A stretch of DNA of 64,000 bases from positions 1,868,296 through 1,932,295 of the forward strand of contig NZ_JANWGH010000001.1 in the NCBI RefSeq assembly GCF_024919275.1, in the 5' to 3' direction. This document shows positions 26,591-36,900 of this stretch, one piece after another. Positions within the stretch are counted from its first letter, which is position 1. Every line of letters begins with the position of its first letter. Under the pieces are notes generated by a model. That model saw nothing but the letters and a program-made list of their open reading frames with translations, ran no database searches and had not been told where the DNA came from. The position numbers and the translations under genes were made by a program. This stretch comes from Algoriphagus limi (GTDB lineage: Bacteria > Bacteroidota > Bacteroidia > Cytophagales > Cyclobacteriaceae).

Positions 26591-26622
26591 AAAAACCGGA
26601 TTGAAAATCAACCCGGCTTTTT
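26591..26622 (-). terminator. Terminator of the porin gene
   Basis: On the minus strand AAAAAGCCGGGTTGA can pair with TCAATCCGGTTTTTT, with one mismatch or wobble and one bulge, ending in a T run. It lies about 28 bases after the porin stop codon. Confidence 0.7.
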
Positions 26623-26649
26623 CTTCAACAATAGACCCTGTTTTCTGAA

Positions 26650-27822
26650 TCAAAAGGCAAAAACAGCTGCCAAAAGAAAAGATGAAAGGTTTTTGGATGC
26701 AGCCAAATCCTTATTCAAAAAGTAATCATTGCCCATGGAGTCAAGTCTGATTTCGGGTATGATTGTTAAATTATTTCCAATTTTCGCATTTGCAGAAAGC
26801 GTTACCGCGAAGACATTTCCATCTCCTGCATCGTCAAGACCAACTACCCCGTCAAGCCCTCCATTGAAAACATTGAAATACTCTCCTCGGAGACCCAAGC
26901 CAAAGTTTTCAGAAGGCCTAGCTTGAAGATATCCTGCAAAACCATAGAAACCGGAACCTTCTCCATCAAGAGGTAAAACATCTCCTCCGTCAAATTCCTG
27001 CCCCGAACTGGTAGTATTATAGGTCGTATTCACACCTAAATACCAAAAGTCAGATAGATCAAAGCCTGTAGTCAAATCGATTTGTAGGGTATTTCCGAAA
27101 GATGTCTGACCAGGTATAAGTGCTCCATCATTGACCAGCTTCCCGTCATTATCCCCATAGACTAAATTGAGGAATGTACTTCCCGACCCTGAAGAATATC
27201 CCAATTGTGCTCCATAAATAAAGGAGCCAAAAGGATTGAACTCGGTTAGATCTGTAGGGTTCATAACGGCTGCCATGAATGAAAATTTATCCGACAAAGC
27301 AATGTCTGCTTTCAATCCTGTATGGGAAAATGGCCCATAAGAGAACATGTACGAAGTAGAGTAATTGAAATTTCCAGTCGGAGAGATTACTTCATAGCCC
27401 AAAAAGGTATTGAAGTTTCCAAAAGTCAACGTGACTTTGTCTGTCGCCTTCCAGTACACATAAAGCTGATTGATGATCTGAGAGCTTCCAGCCATTCCCC
27501 CTGAATATAGCGGGGATCCAAAAACAGCATCTTCTCCTCGCGGACCAAAAACCAAGTCCACTACTGCCCCAACTTTTTCGCCATCATAAGTTGCAATCAG
27601 GTTGGCCATACCTAGAGAAAACCCGGGCAAATTGGCAAATGAACTAGCCGGAGCCATCATATTTTCACCCTTATTGGGGGCATTGAAATTAGTACGAAAA
27701 TAGGCGTCAACAGACCCTGAAATTGTCAGTACGGAAGGTGTTTCTTCTTTTTCTTCCTGAGCAAAAATTTTATAAGAGGTACTTAGACAAATACATATAG
27801 TTAGTAGAAATATCTTTTTCAT
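26650..27822 (-). CDS. Outer-membrane porin, BBP2-like
   Basis: A 390-residue protein with a signal peptide (residues 1-21, ending KIFAQ). Its barrel-like sequence opens SVLTISGSVDAYFRTNF and closes LSSFLLAAVFAF, ending in phenylalanine as outer-membrane proteins do. The internal strand GFSLGMANLIATYDGEKVGAVVDLVFGPRG fits the putative beta-barrel porin-2 family. It lies directly downstream of the ammonium transporter on the same strand, so it may deliver ammonium or another nitrogen source across the outer membrane. That link is inference from position. Confidence 0.75.
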   Translation of the reverse strand: MKKIFLLTICICLSTSYKIFAQEEKEETPSVLTISGSVDAYFRTNFNAPNKGENMMAPASSFANLPGFSLGMANLIATYDGEKVGAVVDLVFGPRGEDAVFGSPLYSGGMAGSSQIINQLYVYWKATDKVTLTFGNFNTFLGYEVISPTGNFNYSTSYMFSYGPFSHTGLKADIALSDKFSFMAAVMNPTDLTEFNPFGSFIYGAQLGYSSGSGSTFLNLVYGDNDGKLVNDGALIPGQTSFGNTLQIDLTTGFDLSDFWYLGVNTTYNTTSSGQEFDGGDVLPLDGEGSGFYGFAGYLQARPSENFGLGLRGEYFNVFNGGLDGVVGLDDAGDGNVFAVTLSANAKIGNNLTIIPEIRLDSMGNDYFLNKDLAASKNLSSFLLAAVFAF

Positions 27823-27865
27823 TTTAATTTTGGATGTTGGTTAATGATAGAGTTGACCAATAGAG

Positions 27866-27911
27866 CCCCTTGCCGATCGAAAGAGAGTCGCGTTTTTTTC
27901 TTCGGCAGGGG
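27866..27911 (-). terminator. Imperfect hairpin between amt and the porin gene
   Basis: CCCCTTGCCGA (27866-27876) pairs with TCGGCAGGGG (27902-27911) with one bulged base; the 25-base loop holds seven T. It may attenuate rather than fully end transcription between the two genes. Confidence 0.45.
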
Positions 27912-27928
27912 TTCTTCTTTTTTAGAGA

Positions 27929-29224
27929 TTATTCATCGAATACGATGGTATATCCTCGGATTCCATGTTCGTGAGAATCCAAACCTGTTCGCTCGTGCTC
28001 TGCAGAAACACGGATTCCTACAGTTTTCTTAAGAATAAAGAATATGGTATAGGCAGAAAGGAAAGCTGTAACACCACATACTGCTACCCCGATTAATTGT
28101 GTCATGAAGCTATGCTCAGGATTGGTTGAGAAAATTCCTACACCAAGCGTACCCCAAACACCACAAGTAAGATGAACAGAAACTGCACCTACCACATCAT
28201 CAAGGTGAAGCTTATCAAGAAGAATAGCTGATAGCACTACTAAAATCCCACCAATAAAGCCTACCAAAACAGCAGCTCCGGGATTGATAACATCAGCACC
28301 GGCGGTGATAGACACCAAACCAGCCAAAATCCCATTGAGTACCATCCCCAAGTCTAAGCGTTTGAAGGCAAAATAAGCAGCTAAGAATCCTCCAAGACCT
28401 CCAGCACAGGCTGCCAAAGAAGTGGTTACAAGGACAAAGGAAACCAATCCAGGGTCAGCGGATAGCACTGAGCCTCCATTGAATCCAAACCAGCCTAACC
28501 ACAATAAAAAGACACCAATTACAGCTAAAGGTACACTTGCTCCTGGCTTCTCAACGGTTCTTCCATTCACATATTTTCCAATTCGAGGGCCTACCAAGAT
28601 TACTCCAGCCAGTGCACCCCATCCACCAACTGAATGGACTAATGTGCTTCCAGCAAAATCATAGAATCCCATAGCATCTAAAGCACCACCTCCCCACTTC
28701 CAGCTACCGATAATTGGGTAAACAATTCCTACAAAGAATAGAGTGAAGATCAAATAAGCTCCAAGTTTCACACGCTCAGCAATTGCTCCAGAAACAATCG
28801 TGGCAGCAGTAGCAGCAAACATCGCCTGAAACAAAAAGTCTGTCCAGTATGTATAGCCCGCATTGGCATAATCGGCACTTACATCAGCCGCCGCAGGTGA
28901 AAACCAAAACATATTCCAACCGCTAAAGTCAAAACTCAACCAGCCTGGGACTTCAAATCCAGGATACATTAAATAGAAACCAATAGCAGCATAAGAAACA
29001 ATACCGATGATTGGGGTTACGGTATTTTTAAAGAGAATATTCACTGTGTTTTTGGCTTGACCAAAACCAGCTTCTACTCCAGCAAAGCCAAGGTGCATAA
29101 TAAATACCAGGGCCGTCGAAAGCATCATCCAAACGTTGTTGGTAGTAAGGATGTTCTTGGACATCTCCAAAGTGAGGTCCATCGTGGCCATATCATTGGC
29201 CAGAACGTGTACAAAATACTTCAT
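27929..29224 (-). CDS. amt: Ammonium transporter
   Basis: A 431-residue Amt/MEP/Rh-type channel with about 11 membrane segments. Recognisable parts are WMMLSTALVFIMHLGFAGVEAGF near the N-terminus, GGWGALAGVILVGPRIGKY, the FNGGSVL stretch, and VHLTCGVWGTLGVGIFSTNP near residue 355, which includes one of the paired pore histidines. It imports ammonium under nitrogen limitation. No glnB/glnK gene is adjacent, which is unusual because the regulator commonly follows amt. A porin follows instead. Confidence 0.94.
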   Translation of the reverse strand: MKYFVHVLANDMATMDLTLEMSKNILTTNNVWMMLSTALVFIMHLGFAGVEAGFGQAKNTVNILFKNTVTPIIGIVSYAAIGFYLMYPGFEVPGWLSFDFSGWNMFWFSPAAADVSADYANAGYTYWTDFLFQAMFAATAATIVSGAIAERVKLGAYLIFTLFFVGIVYPIIGSWKWGGGALDAMGFYDFAGSTLVHSVGGWGALAGVILVGPRIGKYVNGRTVEKPGASVPLAVIGVFLLWLGWFGFNGGSVLSADPGLVSFVLVTTSLAACAGGLGGFLAAYFAFKRLDLGMVLNGILAGLVSITAGADVINPGAAVLVGFIGGILVVLSAILLDKLHLDDVVGAVSVHLTCGVWGTLGVGIFSTNPEHSFMTQLIGVAVCGVTAFLSAYTIFFILKKTVGIRVSAEHERTGLDSHEHGIRGYTIVFDE

Positions 29225-29742
29225 AGGTTTAGGATTAAATTTGAACGTATTTCAAAATTTTTGATAGGTTTGAGAGCCTTGGCTCGAAACGAATGTAGGT
29301 TATTTTATGGCTAAAAAACAAATCACATTTTTAATCAAAGCCTATTTTTACTGATTTTTTAATTAATTTTTAAACCATTTTTTAATGAATTTGCAAAAAA
29401 TGAATCGTTTTTGAGTAAATATTAACCCAACAATCTTAAAAAATATAATTTCGATTAGGTTTAGAATATTTTCTGAAAACGATTTCGAAAAACCTGAAAC
29501 AGCCGATCATAAGGATATTTAAAGATTAAAAAGAATATTATTCTGTTTTTTATAGCTTTTATTAATAAAAATTCATTTTTACCAAATTATGAAAAATATA
29601 AATTTTCAAATTATTTGATTTTTTTTTAACCCAAATAAGAAAATCTTTTGATCAAAGCTTAAAAACTGGCTTGAAAAACAACCCATAAATAAAAAAGACC
29701 CGATTTACGGGCCTTTGATTCTCACTTTTTTCACTAAACAGA
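29225..29742. other. AT-rich intergenic region upstream of amt and downstream of hemB
   Basis: About 520 bases, very rich in A and T (stretches such as 29510-29640). It must hold the amt promoter, but I found no convincing TTTG/TAnnTTTG pair or sigma-54 box. No reading frame looks coding. The hemB terminator is at its right end. Confidence 0.5.
29691..29714 (-). terminator. Terminator of hemB
   Basis: On the minus strand AAAGGCCCG pairs with CGGGTCTTT (9 bp including one G-U wobble, 5-base loop) followed by TTTTTT. Confidence 0.8.
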
Positions 29743-30714
29743 TTATCTACTTTGAGATTTTGCAAAATCTTTTGCGAAATAGGTTAAAATGATCTTCGCT
29801 CCTGCACGTTTGATAGAAGTAAGTATCTCCATCATTGCTCGATCCTCGTCAATCCAACCCCGAGCTGCAGAAGCTTTTACCATACTGTATTCACCGGAAA
29901 CATTATAAGCAGCAATTGGAAGAGGATAGTTATCATTTAATAGTTTGATCACATCCAAATAGGATAATGCTGGTTTCACCATTAAAAAATCAGCTCCTTC
30001 CTCCACATCCAAATCAGCTTCGATTAAAGCTTCTTTGGAATTGGCAGGATTCATCTGATAGGTTTTTTTATCACCAAACTTTGGAGCAGAATCTAAGGCA
30101 TCCCGGAATGGCCCATAAAAGGCACTTGCATACTTTGCCGTGTAAGACATGATAGAGATATCCGTAAACCCATGCTGATCCAATTCCTCCCGAATAAAAC
30201 CTACACGACCATCCATCATATCCGACGGCCCCAAAATATCCACTCCGGCATCAGCTTGAGCAAGAGACATTTTTGCCAAAATCTCCAGAGTCTCATCATT
30301 GAGGATTTTCCCATTTTGTACGATTCCATCATGTCCGTCACTGCTATAGGGATCCATCGCCACGTCAGACATTAGGCAAAGCTCTGGAAATCGATTTTTG
30401 ATTTCCCTCAAACCTTTTAGATAAAATGTCTCAGGATTGTAGCTCTCCTTTGCGAATGGGTCTTTGAGTTCCTCAGGATAAGCTGGGAACACATCAAAGC
30501 TTTTAATTCCAAGGTTGAGGCATTCTTCGATTTCAAATAACATTTGATCGATCGAAAATCTGAAAATCCCCGGCATGGAGTCCACCGGAATCTTCTTTTT
30601 CTCACCAGAAACAAGGAAAAGAGGAAAAATCAAATCCTCAACACCTACAGAAGTTTCTTGAACTAGGTTTCTGATTGCTTCCGACTTCCGATTTCTTCTT
30701 GGTCTTCTATACAT
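29743..30714 (-). CDS. hemB: Porphobilinogen synthase (delta-aminolevulinate dehydratase)
   Basis: A 323-residue enzyme that condenses two 5-aminolevulinate molecules in heme synthesis. Schiff-base lysines are seen in SYTAKYASAFYGPFR and FLMVKPALSYLD. The metal-site segment reads MSDVAMDPYSSDGHDG, with aspartates where zinc-type enzymes have three cysteines, so it should be the magnesium/potassium-dependent kind. The allosteric Mg site RxxxE type is not assigned. It is a single-gene unit with a terminator and probable promoter of its own. Confidence 0.96.
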   Translation of the reverse strand: MYRRPRRNRKSEAIRNLVQETSVGVEDLIFPLFLVSGEKKKIPVDSMPGIFRFSIDQMLFEIEECLNLGIKSFDVFPAYPEELKDPFAKESYNPETFYLKGLREIKNRFPELCLMSDVAMDPYSSDGHDGIVQNGKILNDETLEILAKMSLAQADAGVDILGPSDMMDGRVGFIREELDQHGFTDISIMSYTAKYASAFYGPFRDALDSAPKFGDKKTYQMNPANSKEALIEADLDVEEGADFLMVKPALSYLDVIKLLNDNYPLPIAAYNVSGEYSMVKASAARGWIDEDRAMMEILTSIKRAGAKIILTYFAKDFAKSQSR

Positions 30715-30731
30715 GGATTAAAATTTTACCC

Positions 30732-30739
30732 CAAAGGTA
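30732..30739 (-). promoter_or_regulatory. TAnnTTTG box upstream of hemB
   Basis: On the minus strand TACCTTTG ends 17 bases before the hemB ATG, an exact match to the -7 element. No clean TTTG is seen 19-21 bases upstream, so support is partial. Confidence 0.4.
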
Positions 30740-30837
30740 CAATAGAGAACTCCGAACCTAAAATGATTTAATAATTATCCTCCATGGGCAATTAGCATTG
30801 GCTTTCAAATGATTATCTTAGAACTAGTTGCGTTATC

Positions 30838-31815
30838 ATGAATCAAAAAAAGTTTCAAAATTCAATTTTTAGCAATTGGGATAAATTTTCCTGTTTGGAT
30901 ATCCGACCGAGGGAGTCTCAACAGCAAATTAAAATACCCAATTGCAATAACCTGGTTTTTTATTCAGCTCATGAACTGAAAAAACTAAGAAGAAAGGGGT
31001 TTTCTAGTGAGATCGGAAAAGAAATAATGGTTCGCATTCAATCTATCCAAAATAAATTCTTGTCCAACAAGCCCATATTATTGTTTGATGAAGGGAAAGG
31101 GTTTATCGCTCAAGCTATTTGGCAACATTATCAACCCACTCAGCAAGTATTTATTTATCGAAATGGAATTACGGGACTACTTCAAGAAGCTGAAGAGGTT
31201 TTCAAAAGAAAGTTAAAATATGTCACCCTATATGGGAAAACAGGTGTAGGCAAATCCGCTTTATTGGAATTTTTAAGAAGTAAAAACCAGCAAGTTCTCC
31301 ATTTGGAAGAACTTGCAAATCACAAAGGTTCTACTTTCGGAAATCTGGAACACAAAACTCAGCTTAGCCAAGAATCCTTCATTCTCCAACTTGCAGAACA
31401 AGTGGCCCACTTCGATCCAAATAGACCCGTTTTTGTGGAATCAGAGAAATATAGTCTTGGAAAAAACCTAATCCCTCTTAGCCTCTTAGAAAATTTTTCA
31501 AATGGGAAACGAGTACAACTTAGCCTTTATAGGAAAAATCGGATTGAGAGGCTAATCAAGGATTATGCTGGCATAAATGACAAAGAAATAGAGGCGGGGA
31601 TTGAAAAGTTAAAATTCAGAATTGGTTCTAAAAAAGCAGAAGATTTAAAAAGGCAACTATCCAGAAAAAACTACGAATTTGTCATGGAAGGGCTTTTAGA
31701 TTACTTTGATAAATCTGATTCTTATCAAAAAAACGAAACTCTTTCATTCGATCTGATTCAAAATGCAGAAGACTTAGAAAAAGCAGGTTTAGATCTAATT
31801 GAAAGATTTAGCTAA
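30838..31815 (+). CDS. SelU/MnmH-like protein with degenerate rhodanese domain
   Basis: A 325-residue homologue of tRNA 2-selenouridine synthase. The C-terminal P-loop half is well kept: YGKTGVGKSALL near residue 131, LHLEELANHKGSTFGNL, DPNRPVFVESEKYSLG near 198. The N-terminal rhodanese half is badly eroded. It starts LDIRPRESQQQIKIPNC, but the active-site stretch CWRGGxRS of working enzymes is replaced by LFDEGKGFIAQ with no cysteine. Selenium transfer by the known mechanism should therefore fail. It may be a remnant under decay, or an ATPase with a new role. The frame is intact, which argues against a plain pseudogene. No selD is adjacent. Confidence 0.75.
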   Translation: MNQKKFQNSIFSNWDKFSCLDIRPRESQQQIKIPNCNNLVFYSAHELKKLRRKGFSSEIGKEIMVRIQSIQNKFLSNKPILLFDEGKGFIAQAIWQHYQPTQQVFIYRNGITGLLQEAEEVFKRKLKYVTLYGKTGVGKSALLEFLRSKNQQVLHLEELANHKGSTFGNLEHKTQLSQESFILQLAEQVAHFDPNRPVFVESEKYSLGKNLIPLSLLENFSNGKRVQLSLYRKNRIERLIKDYAGINDKEIEAGIEKLKFRIGSKKAEDLKRQLSRKNYEFVMEGLLDYFDKSDSYQKNETLSFDLIQNAEDLEKAGLDLIERFS

Positions 31816-31842
31816 AAAAAAACGTCTCCCGTAGAAGACGTA
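31814..31842 (-). terminator. Terminator of the giant four-gene operon
   Basis: On the minus strand ACGTCT and AGACGT pair (with extra pairing possible inside), followed by nine T. The T run coincides with the end of the SelU-like gene on the other strand, so the hairpin sits about 165 bases past the last stop codon of the operon. Confidence 0.75.
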
Positions 31843-32004
31843 CTGTGCCAACAGAAAGTTGAAGCATAACTCGTTGTCATACTGTTATCAAGGTCCAATT
31901 TCTTGTTCTTCTTCCTTGCTTGCTCAGGTTCCTAACACCGTAGTGCTTTTATCTTTAATATCCTTTCGGATTTATTTCCAATCAAGTTGATACAATTTAA
32001 TCTT
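31843..32004. other. 3' untranslated region of the giant operon
   Basis: About 160 bases between the operon's last stop and its terminator. No convincing reading frame or known RNA motif was recognised. Confidence 0.4.
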
Positions 32005-33939
32005 TTAATCTTTATTTTCCAATACTAAGTCAAATCTTAAACCGCTACTTCCTTCTCCTCTTCCGGTTCTCTTTCTTCGACCATACCAAATCACAATTTT
32101 CCCATTATACCAACGTGTCCGTTGATAGGTACTTGTAAGCTTGACTCCTGCCCTTGGAATTTCTTCCTCATTAATATACAATGGATAAACCTGTCCGTCA
32201 TCCTCATCAATCCCATCTCGAAGTAGAGGCGTTCTTGGGCGAATAGCATGTGGAGCAAAAAGCTCATTAATTCTTGGCATTGATGCTCTTTGGAAGTGAA
32301 TTTCTCGATTTGACCCTTGCTGATGAACAGGTATAAACGGAATCCAATTCTCACTTACACTATTTCCTAATTGATATCTCAATTGGGCTTTATAGGTAGA
32401 GGCTTTTCCTTCACTATTGTTATCCAAAGCTACTGGAAGCGAAATTTCAGATGGGATTTCTTTCGGTTGAATCAAACGTGAAAATTCATCTTGAAGGCTT
32501 TTTGCCGCTTCATATCCATCAAGCCCTTCTCCTATCCCATTCGGAACCCTAGCTTCAATACCCCAAACCAAATTGGCCATTTCATCACGGATAAATTTCA
32601 CTTCTTCTATTGGATCACTCTCAAGTGTTTTTACCGCTGCTGCTGGAAGTAGAACCCGTTTATCAAAGTCAGGACTTTCAAACTCGCCTTTTTCAACCGT
32701 CAGGGCATACATATTCCACTCATTCCAGCTTTCCCCATCTTTGTGAGCTGCCTCTACATAGAAATTTTGTCCGAAAGTATCACGAACCAAAATCCCTTCC
32801 ACTTCTACCATAGAGCCAGTAGGAATATCATAGGGAATAGCCAACCAATCATTACTGTATTGCAAAGCGTATTGGGTCACCAAAATCTTTGCAATATCAG
32901 TATCAGAGGCTTTCAGATTCCCCAAATCAATGGAGCCATCCTCCATTTCCCACCATCTTGAGTTAGGCATGCCTGCGAAGCTTGCCTCGGAAGGAATCAC
33001 TGTTAAAACCTCTCTTTTTCGAATAGAATTATCAAAGGGTTGATTTGATTCCTCTTTTTCTTTAGCTACGTCAAATGAAAACCAATCCAAATGCCCATGG
33101 AAATACTCTTCAGCATTTAATTCAGTTTCTGTTCCATTTCCCTCATCAATACCAGTTCTAAAGCTGTATTCTAGTCGTTCTTTTAGCCACGAATCCTTCT
33201 CAACACTTTCAGGTATATTCAATTCATTTTTTACAAAATCAACCCAATTTTTAGCAACTAAAAGCGCCAAACTTTTATGCTTCGATAGAATGAATTTATC
33301 AGAAGTTGGCGATTGGCTAGGGGCAAGAATAAGATTGTTTATTTTTGTCGGGTCACTCCATAAAAGATCCCAAAGGGACTTTCCATTTAAGGCTCTTCCG
33401 CTCACAGCACGTAAAAAGGAAGCTGCTTGCTGCAAACTTAGAATTCGAGCTTTTACAGCTGCATCTTCAGCAGTTTCACCACCTTCAAATTGTGGGACTT
33501 CAAAAGGGAATTTTTCTTTAAAATTATCCTGATACATCCCAGAAACGTAACCTTTACTTGCTGGAAGTTTTCCCCCTTCCTCATCAAATAGCTGCAAAAA
33601 TTTTTTCCCAATTCGAACAGCCATTTTCAAATCGATCTCGGGAGTCAATCGCTCTACTCTTGCTTCTAAAGGAATATCCTCCGAATAAGGCGATTTTGTC
33701 CCATCGCCTCCAGTGAATGAGGTCATTCTGACCATATTTATGGCGGCCTTAGCAAAAATTGCCGACCCGGCATCTTCTCCCTTCAACTCACCAAACTGGT
33801 ACTGTCTAGCCAGCATCCATAAAGGATCATTAATTTTTGCAGCTAGGGAATCGTCTAGTTCTTCTTCACGGGGACGACCTTCGATTCGGTTATAAGCCCT
33901 AAAGGGTTCACAGGGGTAATATGGTTTTATGGTTGACAT
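32005..33939 (-). CDS. Giant-operon protein 4 (644 aa), conserved family of unknown function
   Basis: No function known to me. The N-terminus has the block LDDSLAAKINDPLWMLARQYQFGELKGEDAGSAI in two adjoining pieces (residues about 27-60), a pattern I recognise from uncharacterised proteins of distant phyla. There is no signal peptide, membrane segment or nucleotide-binding loop. The C-terminus ends in a basic aromatic stretch (RTRWYNGKIVIWYGRRKR) followed by RFDLVLENKD. Its ATG shares one base with the stop of the preceding gene (TAATG), which implies translational coupling. It is the last and smallest gene of the four, and is followed by a terminator. Confidence 0.85.
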   Translation of the reverse strand: MSTIKPYYPCEPFRAYNRIEGRPREEELDDSLAAKINDPLWMLARQYQFGELKGEDAGSAIFAKAAINMVRMTSFTGGDGTKSPYSEDIPLEARVERLTPEIDLKMAVRIGKKFLQLFDEEGGKLPASKGYVSGMYQDNFKEKFPFEVPQFEGGETAEDAAVKARILSLQQAASFLRAVSGRALNGKSLWDLLWSDPTKINNLILAPSQSPTSDKFILSKHKSLALLVAKNWVDFVKNELNIPESVEKDSWLKERLEYSFRTGIDEGNGTETELNAEEYFHGHLDWFSFDVAKEKEESNQPFDNSIRKREVLTVIPSEASFAGMPNSRWWEMEDGSIDLGNLKASDTDIAKILVTQYALQYSNDWLAIPYDIPTGSMVEVEGILVRDTFGQNFYVEAAHKDGESWNEWNMYALTVEKGEFESPDFDKRVLLPAAAVKTLESDPIEEVKFIRDEMANLVWGIEARVPNGIGEGLDGYEAAKSLQDEFSRLIQPKEIPSEISLPVALDNNSEGKASTYKAQLRYQLGNSVSENWIPFIPVHQQGSNREIHFQRASMPRINELFAPHAIRPRTPLLRDGIDEDDGQVYPLYINEEEIPRAGVKLTSTYQRTRWYNGKIVIWYGRRKRTGRGEGSSGLRFDLVLENKD

Positions 33940-36900
33940 TATTCTTCAGGTTCGTATCCAACATTCACGCTAGTATAATCTATAAAAAGCCCGAGTGCAT
34001 CGCTTCCAGACGATCCATCATTTGTCTCGTCTTCATCAGATGCAGCCAGTTTTCGAGCAAACTCATCATCTCCAAATGCCAAGGCTGCAGTAGCAGGTAA
34101 AACTTGAGAAAACATGGATTTATCCACTTGGTCTGGTTCAACAGCTCTCAATTTTGCCAATTGAAAAGCTTCTTCCACACAAAGCGCTAATTCCTCAAAA
34201 TCCCAAGTCCCTCTTTTTTCAGGAGGAACAGCCAAAAGCAAACTTTGTGGAGCTCTGGAGTCAGGTTGATTAAAATGAAAAGCTATTCCTGTAGTCTCTT
34301 TTGGATCCGGAATGATTTCCATCCATTCATCCAAGAACAATCCACAACAAGTTGCCTGAAGGTTTTCTTTCCCAAAAATCAACAAAGACAATCGGTCTCC
34401 ATCAGAAGTATAAGATTCCGGGAATTCAGCCCCTAACCAATAATCTCTTTCCGATACTGGTGGAAGATTATTCAAATCAAATGGCAATTGTACTGGCTGA
34501 AAACTTACCTGCTCATCATGAAGCACTTCCCCCAAAATCGAAACTGTTTCCAAATAACCTAGTCTATTTCTAACCAATGAAATTCCAGACCACCAATCTT
34601 GGAGCTGTGCTTCAGTCTTATGACGCAGAGGTCCTTCAGGTCTAGGCATATTTAATTGACCGTTCAAGTCAGCTTCATTACTGATACCTATCTTAGGCAC
34701 AAGTTTAAAACCACTTCCAAAAAACTTAGTAGAAAATTCAGCTGCAAAACTGATCCATTTTCCCTGATCAATTTCAAATTCCAATTCAGAAAGCTGAGCT
34801 TGGGCAAAGGAGATATTTTCAATCATTTTGGCTTTTGCCGAAATAATTCGCTGAGCGAGAGAAAGGATATCCTCATCTGGATTTACAGGATAGAATCCTG
34901 AAAACCCGAAACTTGATAAAGCTTTTAAAGAATCAATTGCCAATTCCTTTTCGGAAGGAGAATAGGATGTTTTGGAAGATTCAAAAGGTGCCAACGTATC
35001 TAAAAGATCCTGGTAATCATTTAATGAAGTATTTATTCGAGCACTTAAATCCGTCAAATCTATTCCTGCGGCCTCTGGCCCAAAATTCATTTCATCTTCT
35101 GCAATTCGATAATCCCTTGCATCAGCTCCACGGGCCCCTCCAATCACTTTTCCCAAATGCTGAAGCAAGGATATGATTTCTCCAAAGCTTAATGCAGATG
35201 AGCTAGAGGCTTCATTAAAGTTTATCGAAATATCGTCTTCCTCAGAAGCATCATTTTGTCTCAAGTAATCAATGCACCTGGCCTGTAATTCACCTAAACT
35301 TTCATCACCTCCACTAGTCACCAATAAAACCAAATCAATGGGCTGCATTCCCAAATCAGAAAGACTGATCGCTGTCTGAGTATCTCCATAAACTGCCTTC
35401 CATGACACAAGATCCGGATCACCGATCTTGGATGCCAACCAATGATTGAGAGATGGCTCCGCTTTAGACCTGGGACTAACTTCCACCCCAACCCAAGGAG
35501 TATTTGAATTAGAAATGACCGGAATCTGAAGCAAAGCTCTTTGGGTCACCATGACTCCTTGTCTGAAGGTTTTAATAATTTCTGGATCGAGGGGCACTTT
35601 CCCCTCAGAAATGGAATTCAATACGGCACTTGCCCGAACATGATTTCCTCTCACTAGTTGATAAACTCCTTCTGCTGTCACCAAATCACCCAAGGCATCT
35701 ATGGCATCCGCGATATTGTCTAACTCATGAACAATTGCCCTGATTTTCTTTCGCTCTAACTGAGGTGTAGACCCCGTACTTGGTGCAGCAGGATTTGGGA
35801 GCTGACTTGCCAAGACCCAAGGAAACCCTTTAAACTGAACTGGTGAGACATTGTCATTGATAATATTATCCACAAAAGTTAAATCCGGATTCCATAATCC
35901 AGCATCAGTTAAATGCTTTTCAACATGATCTATTAAGGCTAAACCATCTACCACATTCAATGCTTTGATGGATTCTGACTGGGTAGTGTCAGTGGGATCT
36001 ACAGAAGAATCCGAATAGGTGGGGAATTTCCTGCGAAGACGATAAATATAAACGTCCATTTCCAATGGATTTCCTCCATCATCCTGATACTTTTCATGTA
36101 GTGCTCGCTCAAACTGATATCCTAATAAGGCACCTGTTTCCTGACCATTTCCCACACCCTCCAAGAGATGTAAAGCCTTCCTTACCCTTGCAGAGGTGAG
36201 ATTTACCGAAAGGGCATTATTGCTATCTCCTTTCGCCTTTATGGAATTATATCCTGCACGTAACACTGCAGCGGCGACAGCATGATTCATACTAGGGCCA
36301 TGGATAAATCCCTGACTATCCGGAAGCTTTTTCACATCTTGTCCATTTGAGGACTCCAATCCTTCAGGAAGTTTGGGAACCGACTCCATTTCTTCAGATC
36401 TCCGTAAATCGTGGACAAATCCATAAGCTCCCAAATAGGTTCCTGATGAATTTCCTCTCCTCAATTCTCTCAATCGGTAGTCAGATAAGCCTGTCAACCA
36501 AGCGTCTAGTCTGTATGTAACTAAATCAATGTGAGAAGATAGCAAGCGCTCCAAGGTAGGAACGTCCAAGTTTTTAATTTTTTCAAGAGCTTTCTTCGCA
36601 TAGACGCCATGGTCATAAACCCAAGCGCCACGAATCATTGCCATTAAGACAGAATACTGGGTTTTTTCTTCTCCATCGATTTCTACCTTTGGAAGGTCTT
36701 CAAAATGAAGGCCTGTAACTTTTTCTAAAGTATTCTGGTCAAGAATCCATTCCAGATAATTTTTCCCTTTGTCCGTTACAGCCAAGGGGCCTTCACCTAA
36801 TTGCTCGTCCTGTACTAAAGGACCTAATATAAAATTCCCTTCAGTAAATCGGTTTTTGTAAATATTTGACTTAGAAATCGCATTGGTTTGGGTGTTTTGG

